Assembly (NCBI RefSeq): GCF_004799685.1
Contig: NZ_CP031311.1
Span: forward strand, 1,302,001 to 1,366,000
Direction: 5' to 3'
DNA length: 64,000 bases
Source: Halobellus limi
Lineage (GTDB): Archaea > Halobacteriota > Halobacteria > Halobacteriales > Haloferacaceae
Under the pieces are notes generated by a model. It was not told where the DNA came from and ran no database searches. It saw only the letters and a list, made by a program, of their open reading frames with translations. The translations under genes were made by a program, and so were the position numbers. Positions 55,971 to 64,000 of the stretch are shown in pieces; the stretch's first letter is position 1; the number at the start of each line of letters is the position of its first letter.

Positions 55971-56066
55971 ACGAGGATCGCCGAGCCACCCGTCACGAAA
56001 ATCGTCGAGCCACCCGTCACGAAAATCGTCGAGCCACCCCTCACGAAAATCGTCGAGCCACCCCTC
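55971..56066. repeat. Four tandem 24-bp repeats upstream of the XPB-type helicase gene
   Basis: Four 24-bp units (55971-55994, 55995-56018, 56019-56042, 56043-56066) with consensus ACGAAAATCGTCGAGCCACC plus SGTC/CCTC, then a partial unit. Units 3 and 4 are identical; unit 2 differs by one base, unit 1 by a few. Each contains ACGA-AAA-TCGT, a short inverted repeat. They lie between the divergent small acidic protein and helicase genes. No spacers, so not a CRISPR. Confidence 0.85.
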
Positions 56067-56174
56067 ACGAGGGGCGTCCGACGAACCGCCGTCCGACGGT
56101 CGGTGACCGATCGACGGCCGGGTGATCCGTCGACGATGGGGCACTCGGTCGACGACGGAGCGACCGGCCGACAG

Positions 56175-56182
56175 TATATATA
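56175..56182 (+). promoter_or_regulatory. TATA box for the XPB-like helicase gene
   Basis: TATATATA ends 22 bases before GTG 56205, which supports a leaderless start at that GTG rather than the longer frame from 56103. Confidence 0.6.
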
Positions 56183-56204
56183 CGATCGCGACGCAGGACC
56201 GTGT

Positions 56205-57554
56205 GTGATCACGCTGCGGTTCGAGGACGGCACGATCCGCGTGGGGGGCCTCGACGAGTCGGACGCGGAGATCGAGTCGCTCCCGGGTGTCGCGTGGGAC
56301 GACCGGGGACTCGTCGCGCGCGCGCCGGCCCACCGGTACGCCGAGTTGCGAGCGGCTCTCGACGAGGCCGGGATCCGCTTCGAGGATCGGGTCCGCCCCG
56401 AGGAACGGCTGTCGCTGTCGCACGCCTACGACCTCCGCGAGTACCAGCGCGAGGCGGTCGAGGCCTGGCGCGCCAACGGCGACCGCGGCGTCGTCGAACT
56501 GCCGACCGGTGCCGGGAAGACCGTCCTCGCGATCGACGCGATCGCCGCGCTCGGCGTCCCGACGCTCGTGGTCGTGCCGACGATCGACCTCCTCGAACAG
56601 TGGCGACGCGAACTCGAAACCGAGTTCGACGTCCCGGTGGGACAGTTCGGCGGCGGCGAGCAGACTCGGGAGTCCATCACGGTGTCGACGTACGACTCGG
56701 CCTATCTGCGCGCGGAGGACGTCGGCGGCGACTTCGGCCTCGTCGTCTTCGACGAGGTCCACCACCTCGGGGGCGAGGGCTACCGCGACGCCGCCCGTCT
56801 CCTGGCCGCGCCCGCGCGGCTCGGACTCACGGCGACGTTCGAGCGCCCCGACGGCGCACACGAGGCCGTCGCCGATCTCGTGGGGCCGAAAGTGTACGAG
56901 GCCGACGTCGACGACCTCGCGGGCGAGCACCTGGCGGACTACGAGGTCCGACGGATCGAGGTCGCGCTCGGCCCCGACGAGCGGGCGGCCTACGAGGAGG
57001 CCCAGGGCACGTTTGTCGACTACCTGAAGCGCTCGAACCTCTCGCTGCGGAGCGGCTCGGACTACCGAAAACTGGTGATGCGCTCGGGGAGCGATCCGAA
57101 GGCGCGGGAGGCGCTGCTGGCGAAACAGCGCGCGCGGCGGATCATGATGAACGCGGACGCGAAGGTCGACACCCTGGGCCGGTTGCTTGACCGCCACCGC
57201 GAGGACCGGGTCATCGTCTTCACCGCTCACACCGACCTCGTCTACCGGCTCTCCGAGCGGTACCTGCTGCCGGCGATCACCAGCGAGACCGGGGCCGAAG
57301 AACGGCGAGAGATCCTGGAACGGTTCCGAGAGGGCACGTACTCGCGGGTCGTGACGGCGAACGTCCTCGACGAGGGGGTCGACGTCCCCGACGCCAACGT
57401 CGCGGTCGTCCTCGCCGGGTCGGGCTCCGAGAGAGAGTTCACCCAGCGGCTCGGCCGGATCCTCCGCCCGAAGGCCGACGGACGAGGGGCCCTGCTCTAC
57501 GAGGTCGTGAGCGAGGAGACCGCGGAGGAGCGCGTGGCGGACAGACGGCGGTGA
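56205..57554 (+). CDS. XPB/Rad25-like DNA helicase
   Basis: A 449-residue superfamily 2 helicase. The N-terminal damage-recognition-like domain begins ITLRFEDGTIRVGGLDES. Motif I is GVVELPTGAGKTVLAIDAIA, motif II VVFDEVHHLGG (DEVH), motif III LGLTATFERPDGA and motif VI FTQRLGRILRPK. An RED-like segment is not obvious. Archaeal XPB pairs with the nuclease Bax1, whose gene follows at 58090; one lipoprotein gene on the opposite strand lies between. Role: unwinding in repair or transcription. GTG 56205 is chosen by the TATA position. Confidence 0.9.
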   Translation: MITLRFEDGTIRVGGLDESDAEIESLPGVAWDDRGLVARAPAHRYAELRAALDEAGIRFEDRVRPEERLSLSHAYDLREYQREAVEAWRANGDRGVVELPTGAGKTVLAIDAIAALGVPTLVVVPTIDLLEQWRRELETEFDVPVGQFGGGEQTRESITVSTYDSAYLRAEDVGGDFGLVVFDEVHHLGGEGYRDAARLLAAPARLGLTATFERPDGAHEAVADLVGPKVYEADVDDLAGEHLADYEVRRIEVALGPDERAAYEEAQGTFVDYLKRSNLSLRSGSDYRKLVMRSGSDPKAREALLAKQRARRIMMNADAKVDTLGRLLDRHREDRVIVFTAHTDLVYRLSERYLLPAITSETGAEERREILERFREGTYSRVVTANVLDEGVDVPDANVAVVLAGSGSEREFTQRLGRILRPKADGRGALLYEVVSEETAEERVADRRR

Positions 57555-57582
57555 TCCACGCGAGGGGACCGCGCTCTCCCCA

Positions 57583-57984
57583 TCAATCGACGTCGACGCC
57601 GAGGTCGCCGCCGCTCGCGAACTCCTCGTAGGAGACGTCGAAGGTGACCGACCACTCGGCCGTCGCGCCGGGGTCGACGGCGAGAGACGTCTCCCGGACG
57701 AACGGCTCGCCGTCGACCCGTGCGGTCACGGTCACCGTCGCCGTTCGCTGGACGTCGCCGCGGTTCTCGACGGTCCCGAACACGCGGAGCGACCCCTCGT
57801 CGTCGGCCTCGAAGTCGAACGTCCCGACGACGAGATCCGGGCGATCGGGCGTCTGCCGGGGCTGGTCGGCCGGCGCGTCGGGCGGGTTCCGCGGACCGGT
57901 CGCGCGTGGAAACGCGCCCAGACAGCCGCCGAGGAGCGCCGCGAGCGAGACGCCGGCGGCCCCGAGGACGGTTCGCCGTTCCAT
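57583..57984 (-). CDS. Lipoprotein, FxLYD-like domain, unknown function
   Basis: A 133-residue exported protein. The N-terminus MERRTVLGAAGVSLAALLGG is a Tat-type signal with the lipobox Cys right after (GGC). The mature domain is beta-rich (GSLRVFGTVENRGDVQRTAT, VTARVDGEPFVRETSLAV, AEWSVTFDVSYEE), resembling FxLYD or CARDB-like domains on cell-surface proteins. It converges with the helicase gene and is divergent from Bax1, breaking the pair. Confidence 0.75.
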   Translation of the reverse strand: MERRTVLGAAGVSLAALLGGCLGAFPRATGPRNPPDAPADQPRQTPDRPDLVVGTFDFEADDEGSLRVFGTVENRGDVQRTATVTVTARVDGEPFVRETSLAVDPGATAEWSVTFDVSYEEFASGGDLGVDVD

Positions 57985-58089
57985 CGTCCGTCAGAGGCCC
58001 GGCCGTGGGCATCGGTCTTTCGGTGGCGGCGTCCGGGCGCCCCGTCCGAGGGCGGCAGTCTCTTGACCCGCCGCCCCGAAGTCGTCGCC

Positions 58090-59715
58090 GTGCTGAGGAA
58101 GGACCTCCTCCGGGTCTCCCGGGCGGGCGGCGGCTACCACCCCCAGTTCGCCGGGCGGGGCGAGCGCCCGCTCGCCGCCCGGGTCGTCGGCGTCTTCCAG
58201 GGACACGTCGGGGAGCCGCGACACCGACTCGACGACGCGCTCGACGACCTGGAGCGCGAGGCCGACGACTTCAAACTCGTCAGGGGGTTCGCCGCGCTGC
58301 TCGAACGGGAGGCGGTCTTCGAGACGCGCGCGCCGCTCCCGCCCGAGCGCGTCCGCCGCGTGGTCTTCGAGTCCGCCGAGTCGGCGGGTGGAGTCGTCGA
58401 CGGCGAGGACCGGCGAGCGGCGCTCGAATCCGCGGCCGATCGGCTCGGGACCGGGGTCGAGGCGATCGAGCGGTCGCTGTACGCCGACCGCGACGTCAAC
58501 GAGGTGCTCTCGGAGTTCGACCCGCGCTGGGGGCCCGACGAACTCGTCGAGCAGTACAACCTCTCGCTGGCCCAGACCGCGCTGTTCGACGCGACGGAGG
58601 TCCGGATCCGCAGTTCGGACCCGAAGCGGCTCGTCTCGGCGGTCAAGCGGCTCGGGCTCCTCTACGAGATCGAGCGGCGAGGTGACGGTGTCGGGGGGAC
58701 CACGGCAGCCGACCGCGACGACGACGGAGGAGCGGACGGTCCCTCGGGCGAGGAACGAATCCTCGTCGTCACCGGCCCCGACGCGCTCTTCCGGCGGACG
58801 CGACGCTACGGCACCGCGTTCGCCCGCCTGCTCCGCAGCGTCGCGGCCACCGCCGAGTGGTCGCTGTCGGCGACGATCGACGACCGCGGGACCGACCGCG
58901 AGTTGCGCCTCGGCCCCGACGACGTCTCGGTCCCGGACGTCGAACCGGTCACCGAGCCGACCTACGACAGCGGCGTCGAGGCCGACTTCGCCGCCCGGTT
59001 CGGGAACCTGGATCTCGACTGGGAGCTGTCCAGAGAGCCCGAACCCCTCGCCGCGGGCGCGCGGGCGATGATCCCGGACTTCGCGTTCGACTACCGGCCG
59101 GCCGGATCGCGGGAGGTGGGCGACCGCGACGGCGAGGCCGGAACGACAGTCGCGCCCGCCTTCCGCGTCTACTTCGAGGTGATGGGCTTTTGGACGCCCG
59201 AGTACGTCGAGAAGAAACTCGACCAGTTCGGGAGCGTCGACGACGACGTCGAACTGCTCGTCGCCGTCGACGACTCTCTCGGCGTTGGCGAGGAGATCGA
59301 ATCGCTGGATCACCGGGTCGTCACGTACTCGGGTCGCGTTCGCGTGAAGGACGTCGTCGACGCGCTCGGGGAGTACGAGGCGGATCTGGTCGAGGCGGCC
59401 GCGGCGTCGCTGCCGTCGGAACTCGCGCCCGACGCCGACGTGATCGACCTCGACGAGCTGGCGGCCGAGCGGGGCGTGGGCGTCGACGCGCTCGGTTCGG
59501 TGACGTTCCCCGAGCACGAGCGGGTCGGCGGGACGCTGGTCCGCCCCGCGGTACTCGACGCGGTCGGCGCTGAGATCGACGTCGGGATGTCGCTGTCGGA
59601 CGTCGAGGGGGTACTCGACGAGCACGGTCTCGACGACGCCTCGGCGGTGCTCTCGCGACTCGGCTACCGCGTCGCGTGGGAGGGGCTCTCCGGCGGGACC
59701 GTCGAGGAGAAGTGA
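58090..59715 (+). CDS. bax1: Bax1-like nuclease, XPB partner (DUF790)
   Basis: A 541-residue protein of the DUF790/Bax1 family. It begins LRKDLLRVSRAGGGYHPQFA, the family's conserved start. The nuclease domain shows MIPDFAFDYRPAGSREVGD and APAFRVYFEVMGFWTPEYVE-KKLDQF, matching a PD-(D/E)xK-like core. Bax1 binds archaeal XPB and cuts forked DNA. GTG 58090 gives the normal N-terminus; nine codons of open frame lie before it. A Gly/Asp-rich insertion is near residues 200-220. Confidence 0.88.
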   Translation: MLRKDLLRVSRAGGGYHPQFAGRGERPLAARVVGVFQGHVGEPRHRLDDALDDLEREADDFKLVRGFAALLEREAVFETRAPLPPERVRRVVFESAESAGGVVDGEDRRAALESAADRLGTGVEAIERSLYADRDVNEVLSEFDPRWGPDELVEQYNLSLAQTALFDATEVRIRSSDPKRLVSAVKRLGLLYEIERRGDGVGGTTAADRDDDGGADGPSGEERILVVTGPDALFRRTRRYGTAFARLLRSVAATAEWSLSATIDDRGTDRELRLGPDDVSVPDVEPVTEPTYDSGVEADFAARFGNLDLDWELSREPEPLAAGARAMIPDFAFDYRPAGSREVGDRDGEAGTTVAPAFRVYFEVMGFWTPEYVEKKLDQFGSVDDDVELLVAVDDSLGVGEEIESLDHRVVTYSGRVRVKDVVDALGEYEADLVEAAAASLPSELAPDADVIDLDELAAERGVGVDALGSVTFPEHERVGGTLVRPAVLDAVGAEIDVGMSLSDVEGVLDEHGLDDASAVLSRLGYRVAWEGLSGGTVEEK

Positions 59716-59786
59716 TCGAGCGGAGGGGAGCCGAAGAGAAGTGAGCAGCGGTTGATACGGGCGGTCAGACGGCGACCCGAACCGTC

Positions 59787-60398
59787 CTACGACAGGTCCT
59801 CTCGCCGGCCCTTCGGGACGGTCGAGCGGAGTTCGCCGTGGAGGTAGAGGCCGACGCCGATCGGCTCGACGTCACCGGCCTCGCCGGTTGCCCGAGGCGT
59901 CTCCGACGTCTCGTTGTCACCGGCGATCTCGTGGGCGGCGACGACGTACCCCCAGTCGCCGTCCCAGCGCGGAAGCTCCTGGTCCTCGCCCTTCGCGAAC
60001 CGCGTCGCCTCCTCGGCGTCGAGCACGACGACGTTCTTCGTGGCGTCCGTCGCGAAACGCTGGACCGCGTTCGTCGACGGTTTCCAGTGCTCCTGGCGGG
60101 CGCGTAAGATCCGCAGGCCGAGCCCCTCGACTTCGATCGGCGAGACCACGTCGTCGGCGAACGCCCACAGCTTTCCGTTCCCCTTCTCCCAGAACGTGTG
60201 CCCGTCCCACGTCTCGGGGGCGATGCCGTAGCGTTGTTCCCACCAGTCGACGACCTCCTCGCGAGAGGGACGACCGGGAACGTCGCGCTCGTCGGCGGTC
60301 GCCGGCAGGCGGTCGAACCGCTGGCCGTCGTTCTCCGGTGGGGCGGAATCGGTTGCGTCGGGGGCGTCGGGAGCGTCGCCCTCGTTCGAGTCCGTCAC
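59787..60398 (-). CDS. PUA-like partner domain of the NOL1/NOP2/sun methyltransferase
   Basis: A 203-residue protein. After an acidic leader of about 40 residues comes VVDWWEQRYGIAPETWDGHT, LWAFADDVVSPIEVEGLGLR, ILRARQEHWKPSTNAVQRFA and GYVVAAHEIAG, ending GLYLHGELRSTVPKGRRED. GLRILR plus KPSTNAVQRFA resembles the C-terminal PUA-like domain of RsmF-type m5C methyltransferases. Its GTG start overlaps the methyltransferase stop by four bases, so it is probably the enzyme's RNA-binding part, split into a separate gene. Homology is inferred by eye. Confidence 0.65.
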   Translation of the reverse strand: MTDSNEGDAPDAPDATDSAPPENDGQRFDRLPATADERDVPGRPSREEVVDWWEQRYGIAPETWDGHTFWEKGNGKLWAFADDVVSPIEVEGLGLRILRARQEHWKPSTNAVQRFATDATKNVVVLDAEEATRFAKGEDQELPRWDGDWGYVVAAHEIAGDNETSETPRATGEAGDVEPIGVGLYLHGELRSTVPKGRREDLS

Positions 60399-61333
60399 GC
60401 CGTCACCTCCAGTTTGGCGCAGAAGAACCCGCCCGTGTCGTTGCGGTGGGGATACACCCGGTGGGCCAGTTCGACCGAGGAGTCGTACTCCTCGCCGTTC
60501 CACTCGGTGATGCCCGGATCGGTCTCGAACCCCTCCGGCGCGTCCCACTCGACGATCTCACAGTCCGCCTCTTCGAGAGCGTGATCGAGGACGGCCTCGT
60601 TCTCCTCGGGCGCGAACGTGCACGTCGAGTAGACGACGGTGCCTCCCGGTCGAGTCGCCTGGACCGCGCGTTTGAGGATTCCCTTCTGGATGCCGACGAT
60701 GCCTTTGATGTGGTCCATCGACCACCGCTCTAAGGCGTCGGGGTTCTTCCGGATCGTCCCCTCGCAGGAGCAGGGCGCGTCGACGAGCGCGCGGTCGAAC
60801 GCCTCGATCCGTTCTTCCTCGTCGGTCCGGTCGCCGAACGGCTTGAAAGAGAAGTTGCGCGCGTCCTGGTTCGTCACCGCGAGGTTCGTGATCCCGAGCC
60901 GTTCGGCGTTGTGCCGCAGCGCCGAGAGCCGCCCGAGGTTGTTGTCGTTGCCGACGAGGACGCCCGTGTCGTCCATCAGGTCCGCGATCTGGGTGGTCTT
61001 GCTCCCGGGCGCGGCGCAGGCGTCCCAGACGACCTCTCCCGGCCGGGGGTCCAGCGCCAGCGCGGGGAGTGCCGAGACCTCCTCCTGGCCGTGGAGCCAG
61101 CCGTGGAAGTACGGCCAGGAGGTACCCGGGCCGCGCTCGTCGAGCCGGAGGACGCCGGGGTGCCAGTCGGTGGCCTCGTAGGCGACGCCCTCGGCGTCGA
61201 GCGCGTCGCGTGCGCGCTCGATCGACGCCTTCAGCGTGTTGACGCGGACGACCGACGGCAGCGGCCGCTCGCACGCCGCGCGGAACGCGTCGTAGTCGTC
61301 GAGGAGCGACGCGTACCGCTCCAGTGGTTGCAT
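60395..61333 (-). CDS. RNA m5C methyltransferase (NOL1/NOP2/sun family)
   Basis: A 312-residue SAM-dependent enzyme that methylates cytosine in tRNA or rRNA. VVRVNTLKASIERARDALDA and QEEVSALPALALDPRPGEVV precede motif I VWDACAAPGSKTTQIADLMD. The two catalytic cysteines are in LVDAPCSCEGTIRKNP and VVYSTCTFAPEENEAVL. It ends FFCAKLEV, without a C-terminal PUA domain; that part seems to be the next gene. ATG 61333 begins MQPLERYASLLDDYDAF. Confidence 0.93.
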   Translation of the reverse strand: MQPLERYASLLDDYDAFRAACERPLPSVVRVNTLKASIERARDALDAEGVAYEATDWHPGVLRLDERGPGTSWPYFHGWLHGQEEVSALPALALDPRPGEVVWDACAAPGSKTTQIADLMDDTGVLVGNDNNLGRLSALRHNAERLGITNLAVTNQDARNFSFKPFGDRTDEEERIEAFDRALVDAPCSCEGTIRKNPDALERWSMDHIKGIVGIQKGILKRAVQATRPGGTVVYSTCTFAPEENEAVLDHALEEADCEIVEWDAPEGFETDPGITEWNGEEYDSSVELAHRVYPHRNDTGGFFCAKLEVTA

Positions 61334-61480
61334 AGGGTGAGAGACTCGCCGGTCCCGCTTGTGGGTGTCGGTTCCGGACGTCGGCAACTCCCCCGTCTGC
61401 GTCCGTCTGTCGCCCCTGCCACGTCACCGAACTCCGACCTCGCCCGCAGTTTTACCACGGTCGCCGTCGTACCGGCGGCT

Positions 61481-62224
61481 ATGGCGCGAATCTCCGTGCT
61501 CGCAGACGACGTGTCGCTGTCGAACCCGTCGCTCGTCGAGGGGTTCCCCGGCGTCGGACTGGTCGGCAAGATCGCCGCCGACCACCTCGCCGAGGAGTTC
61601 GAGATGACCCACTACGGCAACGTCCACTGCGACAGCCTCCCGAAGGTGGCGGTCTATCAGGAGAACGACACGGAACTCCAGCCGCCCGTGCGACTCTACG
61701 CCGACGAGGAACGCGACCTCCTCGTGCTCCAGAGCGACGTCCCGGTCCAGCCGCAGGCCGCCGCGGAGTTGGCAGACTGTCTCGCCGGCTGGTTCGACGA
61801 CCACGGCGTGACGCCGATCTACCTCTCGGGGATTCCCAGAGAGAAGAGCACCGGCGTGCCGTCGCTGTACGGGCTGGGAGTCGGGGCCGGCGTCGACCTC
61901 GTCGCCGACGTCGGCATCGCCGCGCCGAGCGAGACGGGACTCGTCTCCGGGCCGACCGGCGTCCTCCTGAACGCCGCCGTCGAGGCCGACCGAACCGCCG
62001 TCGGTCTCGTCGTCGAGTCGGACCCGCGGTTCCCCGATCCGGAGGCCGCGCGGATCCTGATCAAGGAGGGGATCGAACCGCTCACGGACGTCGAGGTCCC
62101 CGTCGAGGACCTGGTCGACCGCGCCGAACAGATCCGTGAGGCGAAAGAGCGCCTCGCGAAGCGGATGCAGGAGGCCAGCGAGGAGGAGAGCACGCAGGCG
62201 CGGCCGATCGGGATGTACCAGTAG
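61481..62224 (+). CDS. PAC2 family protein (proteasome assembly chaperone-like)
   Basis: A 247-residue archaeal PAC2 protein. It shows NPSLVEGFPGVGLVGKIAAD, MTHYGNVHCDSLPKVAVYQE, LLVLQSDVPVQPQAAAELAD, and GPTGVLLNAAVEADRTAVGL, with an alpha-helical C-terminus. PbaA/PbaB relatives help assemble the proteasome in some archaea, but activity of the haloarchaeal form is not known. ATG 61481 follows TTTTACC by about 30 bases. Divergent from the methyltransferase gene. Confidence 0.85.
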   Translation: MARISVLADDVSLSNPSLVEGFPGVGLVGKIAADHLAEEFEMTHYGNVHCDSLPKVAVYQENDTELQPPVRLYADEERDLLVLQSDVPVQPQAAAELADCLAGWFDDHGVTPIYLSGIPREKSTGVPSLYGLGVGAGVDLVADVGIAAPSETGLVSGPTGVLLNAAVEADRTAVGLVVESDPRFPDPEAARILIKEGIEPLTDVEVPVEDLVDRAEQIREAKERLAKRMQEASEEESTQARPIGMYQ

Positions 62225-62246
62225 CGGGGCCCGCGTCCCGTTCGGG

Positions 62247-62370
62247 CCGAATCACGCGGTCGAGGACGTTCCGTCCGCCCCGAATCACGCGGTCGCCGCT
62301 GACCCGCTCGCCGCAACCAGGCCGGTCAGTCCCGTCCTGTCCCGTTCTATCCCGTCCTGTCCCGTCCCGT
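62247..62370. repeat. Short direct and tandem repeats before grpE
   Basis: CCGAATCACGCGGTCG occurs at 62247-62262 and 62280-62295. It is followed by four tandem 10-bp units at 62331-62370 with consensus CCCGTCCTGT. No gene is seen in this 210-base gap. The start of grpE follows a TATA-like CCTTAAGG at 62404-62411, about 24 bases before the ATG. Confidence 0.6.
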
Positions 62371-62434
62371 CGGCGCCGCGAACCGCCCGGCTCGTTTGTA
62401 CATCCTTAAGGCTCGTCGCCCACTCCCTGCAGGT

Positions 62435-63172
62435 ATGAGCGATGAGTCCCCCGAGCGCACCGCGGCGGCCGCGTCCGCCGACGCGGACGTCGAAGACGAC
62501 GAGGACGTCGAAGAGCGGGACGTCGAGAACGCCGTCGGCAACGGCGTCGCGGACGCCGAGAGCAGTGTCTCGAACGACGACGCGGGCGCCGCAGACGGCG
62601 AGGCCGCCGACGCCGCGGCGGAGGCGGTCCCGAACGTCGCCGACCGCGTCGCCGAGTACGACGAGGAACTCGCCGCGGAGGTGTCGGAACTCGAATCGCG
62701 GGTCGAATCCGCGGAGTCGGAACTCGAGGCCAAGAGCGAGCGGGTAGAGGAACTGGAAGCCGCGCTGAAGCGCTCGAAGGCGGACTTCAAGAACTACAAG
62801 AAGCGCGCGAAGAAGCGACAGGACGAGATCCGCGAGCGCGCGACCGAGGACTTCGTCGAGCGCGTCGTCAGCGTCCGCGACAACCTCGTGCGCGCGCTCG
62901 ATCAGGACGAGGACGCCGACATCCGTCCGGGGATCGAGTCGACCCTCGAAGAGTTCGATCGCGTCTTAGAGGAGGAGAACGTCGACCCGATCGACCCCGA
63001 GGCGGGGACGGACGTCGACCCGACCCGCCACGAGGTGCTGATGCGCGTCGACGACGAGCGACCCGAGGGGACGGTCGTCGACGTCTACCGGCCGGGCTAC
63101 GAGATGGCCGGGTCTGTGCTCCGAGAGGCGCAGGTGACCGTCAGCACCGGCGAATCTGCGAACGACGAATAG
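62435..63172 (+). CDS. grpE: GrpE, DnaK nucleotide-exchange factor
   Basis: A 245-residue cochaperone. The first 70 residues are acidic and disordered, followed by a long coiled coil (ELESRVESAESELEAKSERV, EALKRSKADFKNYKKRAKKR) and the beta-domain with HEVLMRVDDERPEGTVVDVY and GYEMAGSVLREAQVTV, the GrpE signature. It opens the DnaK nucleotide pocket. dnaK and dnaJ are not in the window. ATG 62435 matches a leaderless start after the TATA-like box at 62404. Confidence 0.95.
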   Translation: MSDESPERTAAAASADADVEDDEDVEERDVENAVGNGVADAESSVSNDDAGAADGEAADAAAEAVPNVADRVAEYDEELAAEVSELESRVESAESELEAKSERVEELEAALKRSKADFKNYKKRAKKRQDEIRERATEDFVERVVSVRDNLVRALDQDEDADIRPGIESTLEEFDRVLEEENVDPIDPEAGTDVDPTRHEVLMRVDDERPEGTVVDVYRPGYEMAGSVLREAQVTVSTGESANDE

Positions 63173-63233
63173 CGTCTCCGAGCCGTCGTCGGCGCCGAAC
63201 TCCCATCGATCTCGACCCGTCGTCGACGTTGGA

Positions 63234-64000
63234 CTACGACTCGTCTCTGAACCGCCGTGCGACGCGCCAGAGGACGCCGCCCACGACGACGACGGGAACC
63301 GCGAACGCGAGGAGGTACGGCAGCGCGTACGCGAAGCCGACGACGGCCGCTCGGGCGACGAGGACGACGCCGTCGACCGACTGCATGAACGCCGACAGCA
63401 CCGGCGTGTCGTACCAGCGGTCCGGGGCGACGCGGTTCGGCGTCGGCCGGGGCTCCTCCAGTCGAACCGTCAGCGTCGAGTAGGCGACCTGGTTCTCCAG
63501 GGACTGCTGTCTGGCCTCCAGCCGCTCGATCTCGCCCTGCACGTCGGAGAGTTCGCGCTGGACGGCCAGGACGTCCTCGGTGGTGTTCGCCTGGTCGTAC
63601 AGTTCTCGCAGGCGATCCCGCTCGGCGCGGAGGTTCTCCAGGCGCGCCTCGATGTCGACGAGCTGGTCGGTCACGTCGCGGGAGTTCACCTCGACGGTCT
63701 GGACCTCGCCGAGGCCGCGGGTGTCGTCGACGAGCGCGTCGAAGTGCTCGCTCGGGACCCGCAGCACCAACTCGCCGCGGACCCACGTCTCGTTGCCGAT
63801 CTGCCGGCGGTCCTGTCGGCTGTCGCTGACGTAGCCGCCGTAGCCCTCGACCGTCGAGGTGAGGTTCGACTGCGCCGACTCGAAGTCGTCGACCTCGACG
63901 GCGACGGTGCCGGTTCGAATGATGGCGCGCTCGTCAGTGTCGACGACGTCACCGGACGCGTCGCCCGCACCTCCGGAACCGCCGTCGCCGACCTGTTCGC
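63234..64000 (-). CDS. DUF4349 domain membrane protein (truncated by window end)
   Basis: About 255 residues of the C-terminal part. Starting at the window edge it reads GSGGAGDASGDVVDTDERAI, then the DUF4349 core IIRTGTVAVEVDDFESAQSN, TSTVEGYGGYVSDSRQ, LVLRVPSEHFDALVDDTRGL. A coiled-coil (NLRAERDRLRELYDQANTTE, DVQGEIERLEARQQSLENQV) precedes the C-terminal transmembrane helix FAYALPYLLAFAVPVVVVGG. The N-terminus, probably a lipoprotein signal, lies outside. An extracytoplasmic role is likely; function unknown. Confidence 0.85.
   Translation of the reverse strand, partial: EQVGDGGSGGAGDASGDVVDTDERAIIRTGTVAVEVDDFESAQSNLTSTVEGYGGYVSDSRQDRRQIGNETWVRGELVLRVPSEHFDALVDDTRGLGEVQTVEVNSRDVTDQLVDIEARLENLRAERDRLRELYDQANTTEDVLAVQRELSDVQGEIERLEARQQSLENQVAYSTLTVRLEEPRPTPNRVAPDRWYDTPVLSAFMQSVDGVVLVARAAVVGFAYALPYLLAFAVPVVVVGGVLWRVARRFRDES

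Noticed and set aside
55971-56066. CRISPR-like array
   Set aside because: Repeats are directly contiguous with no unique spacers and no cas genes are present.

Overview
The window is a GC-rich chromosomal segment of a haloarchaeon (class Halobacteria). The evidence is the strongly acidic proteins, frequent leaderless starts about 25-30 bases after a TTTAWA-like TATA box, archaeal core genes (topoisomerase VI, proteasome beta subunit, archaeal XPB helicase with Bax1), and haloarchaeal families such as HEWD, DUF555 and rubrerythrin-like ribbons. No rRNA, transposase, integrase or CRISPR array was seen. Almost everything is housekeeping; the unusual material is in the intergenic DNA.

Layout. 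1-9.3 kb: AhbA/AhbB-type siroheme decarboxylase fusion, a TrpD-like transferase, NTF2-like protein, cyclophilin, top6B-top6A and a convergent ATP-dependent DNA ligase. 9.3-16 kb: GCS2-like ligase, proteasome beta subunit, DUF555 protein followed by an XRE-CBS regulator, and a purM-cytochrome P450 pair. 16-21 kb: small membrane protein, TraB/PrgY protein overlapping a site-2 protease, two unknown genes, and tRNA-Leu(UAA) preceded by a perfect 111-bp tandem repeat that begins with the tRNA 3' end. 21-32 kb: ferredoxin, gyrB-gyrA, arginase, sugar epimerase, regulator, NDH-2, uridine phosphorylase and cytidine deaminase. 32-41 kb: GNAT, membrane-anchored HTH, bifunctional nuclease, orphan histidine kinase, ileS. 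40-50 kb: glpABC operon with a probable frameshift at the glpC start, phosphoglycolate phosphatase, HEWD protein, methyltransferase, zinc ribbon, DUF368 lipid-carrier translocase, UDP-glucose dehydrogenase. 50-64 kb: OBG-like GTPase, aminotransferase, three-gene ABC importer, XPB-type helicase and Bax1 nuclease, a split NOL1/NOP2/sun methyltransferase, PAC2 protein, grpE and a truncated DUF4349 protein.

The most interesting signal is an intergenic element present three times: 33602-33765 (+), 50008-50119 (-) and 9098-9280 (-). Each copy has a TATA box, then 37-38 bases, then a 9-10 bp hairpin with a 21-base loop. Seven loop bases are complementary to a strand further downstream (TCGGCAC with GTGCCGA in two copies, ACGGCAC with GTGCCGT in the third). 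Stem and pseudoknot changes are compensatory between copies, as expected for a structured RNA. The insert between hairpin and pseudoknot strand varies (57, 7 and 77 bases). I do not recognise this family and propose it as a candidate undescribed haloarchaeal RNA or RNA-encoding repeat.

Many long open frames opposite real genes are GC-driven shadows and were left out. Function calls rest on reading motifs by eye; no database search was run.
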